A DNA stretch of 64,000 bases from Paulownia fortunei (lineage: Eukaryota; Streptophyta; Magnoliopsida; Lamiales; Paulowniaceae): assembly GCA_019321725.1 (NCBI GenBank), contig CM033108.1:13100060-13164059 (forward strand). The letters run 5' to 3'. Positions 59,301-64,000 of the stretch are shown here, one piece after another (within the stretch, counting starts at the first letter, position 1; each line of letters starts with the position of its first letter). Below the pieces are notes generated by a model. The model was not told the origin of the DNA and ran no database searches. It saw only the letters and a program-made list of their open reading frames with translations. The position numbers and the translations under genes were made by a program.

Positions 59301-59480
59301 TAGAACCAAATTGAGGTCGAAGATATAAACAAAGACCTATAGAGATTCTAGTAAGGGATGTAAAGCAACATCAAAATGAGAATATCTCATTAGTTAAAGT
59401 ACAGAGTAGAAGTCAATCAATAGAAGAAGCTATTTGGGAAAGGGAGGATGAAATAAGAACTAAGTATGCTGAACTTTTTC
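56380..59480 (+). pseudogene. B3 pol remnant: protease, RT, RNase H, integrase, chromodomain-like tail
   Basis: The remnant opens with protease-like EADSSVIIGTKF near 56387-56420 (B1 has VVIGKFSIFGIP at the same place). RT is marked by VIFIDDILVYNEEKYD at about 57358-57405, with both catalytic aspartates. Integrase entry FIFKWKWEGI lies at about 58461-58490. The tail at 59150-59480 has YKLDPRYI, MSRIDNVSRVHS, and EAIWEREDEIRTKYAELF, the chromodomain-like end. Stops and frameshifts occur every few dozen codons, far more than in B1, so this copy is older or was longer silenced. Gag is absent. No protein can be made. Confidence 0.82.
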
Positions 59481-59511
59481 GATAAGGGAAATTCGGGGAT
59501 GAAATTTTAAT

Positions 59512-59524
59512 AAGGAGGGGAGAA
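59512..59524 (+). other. Polypurine tract of B3
   Basis: aaggaggggagaa, directly before the second LTR start TGTAATACCC. Confidence 0.92.
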
Positions 59525-62238
59525 TGTAATACCCAATCCTCACACTACTCACTTGGTCAATATGATTCATGCATTACATGCTGCTTATATGCTAATTTAT
59601 ATTAACATTTACATGGTATCTTATGTTGCATTCTTAATCGTTAGACCTCTAATGTTATCACATGATTTAGTGATTGAGATCTTATAATATAATTAAGAAA
59701 TTTTATATTTAAATAAGAAAAATAATAGATTGGTCAATATATTGGATATTCATATATCATATGTTATAATTTTGGAAGTGGTAAAGGTGTTACTAGTAAG
59801 TTTATATGATTCGATTTAATTAGATCAAGGTGTTTTAAAAGTATACATTCATGGATCAACATACTTGGGATATTGGACATGATACAATGTGATTTAAGTG
59901 TCATAATACAAGGTTCATATGTGCATATGATTTTAGAAATGCAAACTAGACAATCATTTAAGAATCGGATGTCAATCAATTTGAAGATCAAATAACAGAT
60001 ATAGGAATTACTCATGGGAATAAATGGTGACTAAGATAGGTTGCAACCAAATAAGAATATATGAGACACACAAGATTAGGGCTGCAAGATAAGGCAGAAA
60101 ATCAGATTATACCATTACATGTCACCTCAAGCTTATGTCACCTCATGCTTAGACTTATCAAGCTAGCACCTCAACCTATTCTTCACTCTTAAGCTAACAG
60201 CCACGACTTGACCCTTCTTATGCACCATTTCAGCTTCTAAAAACATAGAAAAATCTCTCTAAATAGTTCATAAGTGATTCCAACCAAAAAAGGAGGCAAA
60301 ACAAGCAAAGGGAGGAGAAATAACCAAGTTCAAGTAGAAAACTGTGTAAGGTGAGCTTAACCTACGAGTTTGGCATGACTTTCATATTTATTTTGTGGTT
60401 TATTGGCTTATTAATATTTGAATATTATTTATAAATGTGTTATTATGTTATTAGATAGGCGTTGGTGCACAAACAAAAGGTTTTTGGTTGTAAATACTTG
60501 ATAGAAAACACTTGTACTAGAAACTGTCACCTTGTTGTATTCTTGTGTTTTAGGCTTCAAAATTGTATGGTATGTTGAATAAAATATCTAATTATCATCA
60601 TATAAATATTTATATATGGGTTAAGAGTATTGGAATAAATTTTCATCGATTAGAAATTGAAATAGGGCATGATATTGAAGAGATGCTCAAAACTGTCACC
60701 ATCGAATTTCAGATTCTGTCCTATGTGAAGGGGACTAGTTTCACAACAATAAATCCATTAGTTTTGGCAAGGATATCACCTGGTTGTCTCTTTTTATATG
60801 TTATATAAGTGTGGTAAAAATTTATGAGTGATTTAATATACTTAAGGGTGCCAAAGCCATTAATGTCATGAAATACATAAAACTGTCACAGTAGGAAAAA
60901 TCTGTTTTAGTATGCTGTGAAAGAAGCTGAACTTGGGAAGCTATATCTGTGTGTTTTAGTCATTCTATGACTTGGTTACATTGTTTTTTATGTTAGATAA
61001 GTGTGATTAAAATTGGGGAGTGAATGAATATGTCTAAGGGTGTCAAAATCATCATGAAAATTAATGTGGCAGCAAGAAAATGTAAAGTGGTGAATCTGTC
61101 CCATTTGGTTCATTAACATGTTCCAGCATAGATGTGGTGCATTTGATCCCTAACATTTAGAGAAATGTTGTAAGAGTTATAATACATCAATTAAGTAAGG
61201 TTAGTATACATTTAATATGTGGAACAAAGGTACGTAGAAGGTTGTATTCGATTATAGTTTATAAGTGGTAAGGTTGTTTAGTTAAATTGAGATTCAAGAT
61301 CTTTATACTACATTACGTATAATGAACTTGTTAATTGAGGATGGTGATTGATATCTTGTATTTTTACAGATTGTTTCACATCTAGGGTTAGGAAGTAATA
61401 TTTAAGAAATCCAGAAGTAACACATAACCGATCAAAGGTAAGTAAAGATTCTTTTGCAACTACAATACATAGACATAGCAAATGTGTGATTTATATATAA
61501 TATCATATATCATATGTGCGTAGCAGAGGGCATGCATTACTGTTATTCATATCCATTGAGCATACATATATGGGCATTGACACGTGCATGCATCATATAT
61601 AAGTATTGTGATAAATTTTGCATTGCACGGCATGATTCTGAGAAAGAAAAATATTTTGCTGACCACTACTAGTACACTGAAGCATGCATGAATTTGGATG
61701 ATTGTATGCATGGATTTATAGGTTCGCGTGCACTAATTTGCATGCGTACAAATGTGCATGGATTTGCATGCTTTTATGATTATTGACCATTGGATTATGG
61801 CGATGTGCAGAGTACTTTTCCGATGCATGGGATAGTAGCATTGGTCAGGGCCCCAAGAAAAAAATAATTTGGAGAGAAATATTTTGATGCGTGGAATTAT
61901 ATTGTGGGCATAGCATTTTGAGATGCATGACTTGATATTGTAGATTATTCTTTGACATGCATAATCTTTACTTGTTGAGTGTTAGCTCATATAGTTTATG
62001 TATTGTATGTGAGTCTAGTGATACTGATACCATAGACTTACTGGGCAAGCTGTTTGGCTTCCTACAGGTTCCGAGGATCAGTGCACATGGATAACGACAT
62101 GTTGTGTTGTGTTGTGGGCATATTCTAATTTTTACATTCATTATTGTTATGTAAATTTTTGATTATATATAAATGGTGATTTTTCTATATATAGGGTTAT
62201 ATGTGAGAAAATACTTTACTGTTTCTCAAAGTGTTACA
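59525..62238 (+). mobile_element. B3 second LTR, altered 3' end
   Basis: Parallels the 5' LTR from tgtaatacccaatcctcac through the gcatattctaatttttac block near 62118. The last about 100 bases then differ and end caaagtgttaca at 62238. The bases after it (aagtggatct) look like a worn version of the primer-site start gagtggtatc. The atggatttgca array is at 61683-61772. Confidence 0.78.
61683..61772. repeat. Array of TGCATGGATTTGCATG units in B3 second LTR
   Basis: Four units, two of them degenerate (gcatgaatttggatg, gcactaatttgcatg). Confidence 0.75.
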
Positions 62239-63413
62239 AAGTGGATCTATATACATTCATTGGCCTTATGTAACACCCCCCAACCCTTTTTTTATGTATG
62301 TATGGTGATGCATGCATGATTTATTTAATGTTTTTCTTATAATTATGCTTGCAATCACTAAGGTAATTTAACTTTAAATAAATGAATTTAGGAATAATAG
62401 ATAAGATCTTGGAACTATGAAATTGGACCCTCATTTGAAAATTCAAGTAACAGTATTTTTAACTAAATTCCATATCAAGCAAATTTGGGAAAATTTGGGT
62501 TGAACTCAATCATGCATGCCTTCTATCAAAAGTAATTGACATGATGATAGAAAATTGTGCACGAGTGTCTAAATGATTGAAAGTTGTGATCTCTACTATA
62601 AATAGAAATGCCCATAGAGTTGACTCATCTTTATCATTGTCCATGAGTCATGGGATGTTTAGATGCTCCATCTACCTAGAGGTTTGATAGGCCATGAGTG
62701 ACATTTAATAGCATATGTAATCATAAAATTAGTATATATGGGAAAAGATGAGACAAAGTACCTTGAGAGTTGCATGGTGATGCAATTGCTAATATAGTTA
62801 GCTACCTTTTTTGATATTTTGTATGGATTCATAAAATTGGGCATATAAAATATTAATTGGACTTAATAGAAACATTGAATTTTCCAAATCAACATCTAAA
62901 TGGTGATGTGGTTTGAATATAATAGAAGGAGACATCTAATAATTAAAGACCAAAATTATAATAAATATATTTTTGAATATATGCTTAGTTTTTTGCCTCA
63001 TTTAGGATAATGGTTATCATTTTTAGTTCCACTCAAATAAATTCTAAATAAATAATAAAAATCACTAACCTTCAATCTATCAGGATTGCTCTTAAAATTT
63101 GAGAATGATTCTCGGATTTAATAGATCTATAAATGTGCAAAGGAAAGTTTCTATAATAGTTATGAAATAACTCCTACTAAAGTTATGGAAGCACCTCTCC
63201 CTACACATTCTACAAAGAGTTGTAGAGAATCTTCTGCAATTGTTAAAAAATTATATCTTATAAAAGTTATAGGATATTATAGTTGTCAAAGCCCAATTTC
63301 GATTGTTAGTTCTACCTACACCAATATAAAAGGTTGAAGGATTGAGAAAGAGTTCTCAAAAAGAACAAAAATTTTAAATCGGGCAAAGCTAGGGATTAAT
63401 CTAGACAAGATTT
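62239..63413. other. Unassigned sequence, possible LTR start at 62272
   Basis: tgtaacaccccccaaccc at 62272 has the form of another gypsy LTR start, but no partner or downstream landmark is found. A TATA-like ctataaatag lies at about 62597. No gene is supported on either strand. Confidence 0.3.
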
Positions 63414-64000
63414 GTTGGGTTCTCTATACCATGGGGTGATGTAGTGGAAAATTCAAATTTATAAACAAACATGGTTAAATATATTTAAGCACACACCATG
63501 GGTTCGTAATGATTCCAACGATTGCGCATTTGTGTGAAGTGTAAAAGCAAACAAAATAATTACATAAGTCTTGGTTTAATTATATCTTCCTAGCACTCTC
63601 GCTATAGTAGGGATTTGTGGAAATCGATTGCGGCCTTGTTTTTCCAAATGAATCCAAGAGGTCCAAATTTACCTCCTCTAAAGATGTGAATACAATGGAC
63701 AAGAACTACCGAATCACTATTAAACTAGTGATGGTAGATTCATTTTCTTAAATCTAAATAATGGAGTGTTATAGAAAATACCATTTCTTTATTCAACCAG
63801 TGGAAATAAGAATTGTATTGATAGAATAATCAACAATAATTTCTTGATTGTTCAAGAAAGCTAGAAGATAGAAGGAGTACAAAAATTGAAGAAGAAACCT
63901 TTTATTCTAATACGTCTGTTATAGATGGTTATTTTGTTATATTTTCAAAGAAATTTTCAAAATCCTATATCTATCTTGAATAAGACCAAGAAGTAGTTTA
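63414..64000 (-). mobile_element. LTR-like repeat, minus strand, runs off the window
   Basis: tgttgggttctctataccat followed by a gtggaaaattcaaattt block parallels the start at 48843 and the reverse complement of the solo LTR end at 46152. The distal end is outside the window. No gene seen. Confidence 0.35.

Larger units (their letters stand above)
53564..62238 (+). mobile_element. Tekay/Del-like chromovirus B3, gag deleted
   Basis: 5' LTR 53564-56213 (TGTAATACCC..ggtgttaca), primer site at 56214, decayed pol 56380-59480, polypurine tract 59512-59524, and second LTR 59525 to about 62238. LTRs are closest to solo LTR B2. The region after the leader runs straight into protease text, so gag is missing. 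Bases after the second LTR (aagtggatct) do not repeat the left flank (caaga), so no target duplication is seen. Confidence 0.88.

Noticed and set aside
62590..62610. TATA-box-like ctataaatag as a gene promoter
   Set aside because: No open frame, splice structure or other promoter landmark follows within the window.

Overview
This is AT-rich nuclear DNA from a flowering plant, most likely a eudicot. It holds the 3' part of one intron-containing cellular gene, for a 5'-3' exoribonuclease of the XRN family, followed by more than 50 kb of nested and decaying LTR retrotransposons. The plant call rests on the element lineages (Ty1/copia with a tRNA-Met-type primer site, Athila-like Ty3/gypsy with a tRNA-Asp-type primer site, Tekay/Del-like chromovirus with TGTAATACCC LTR starts) and on the plant-style exon/intron structure. 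The host gene does not let me name a species.

Layout: 1-4463 is non-coding DNA with old copia debris (a minus-strand LTR with primer site near 520-1021, a RT/RNase H fragment at 3175-3640), a recent 169-bp tandem duplication (1707-2044) and a degenerate repeat. 4464-7510 carries the last five recognised XRN exons, with an unbroken reading frame. 8057-8724 may be a non-autonomous DNA transposon. 9114-16350 is a degenerate copia element, split by a partial LTR (to 11453) and by a 1.9-kb solo LTR (12678-14588, target duplication GTGCC), and ending at a 100-N assembly gap. 17035-23266 is a minus-strand Athila-like element with gag, protease, RT, RNase H and integrase remnants, a primer site and one LTR. 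It abuts a truncated family-A LTR (23267-24407), which abuts a minus-strand Athila relative, family C (24408-27960). 27961-48770 is a plus-strand Tekay-like chromovirus, B1. Its 5' LTR holds a family-A Athila derivative (30453-35713, ATCAC), its gag holds a solo LTR of a sister subfamily (36151-39017, GAAAG), and its 3' LTR holds a 2.2-kb solo LTR of another type (43910-46152, CATAT). 48771-53563 mixes LTR-like fragments and rearranged family-C sequence. 53564-62238 is a second Tekay element, B3, lacking gag. The rest contains no gene I can recognise.

All element coding regions carry stops, frameshifts or lost catalytic residues. The longest open reading frame among them is a 367-residue integrase (33582-34685), which appears to have lost its catalytic Glu. 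Insertion order can be read from target duplications and, twice, from an uninterrupted paralogous site in this same window. I found no rRNA or tRNA gene, no CRISPR array and no new multi-gene system. The value of the window is its record of nested insertion, solo-LTR formation and illegitimate deletion beside a conserved RNA-decay gene.
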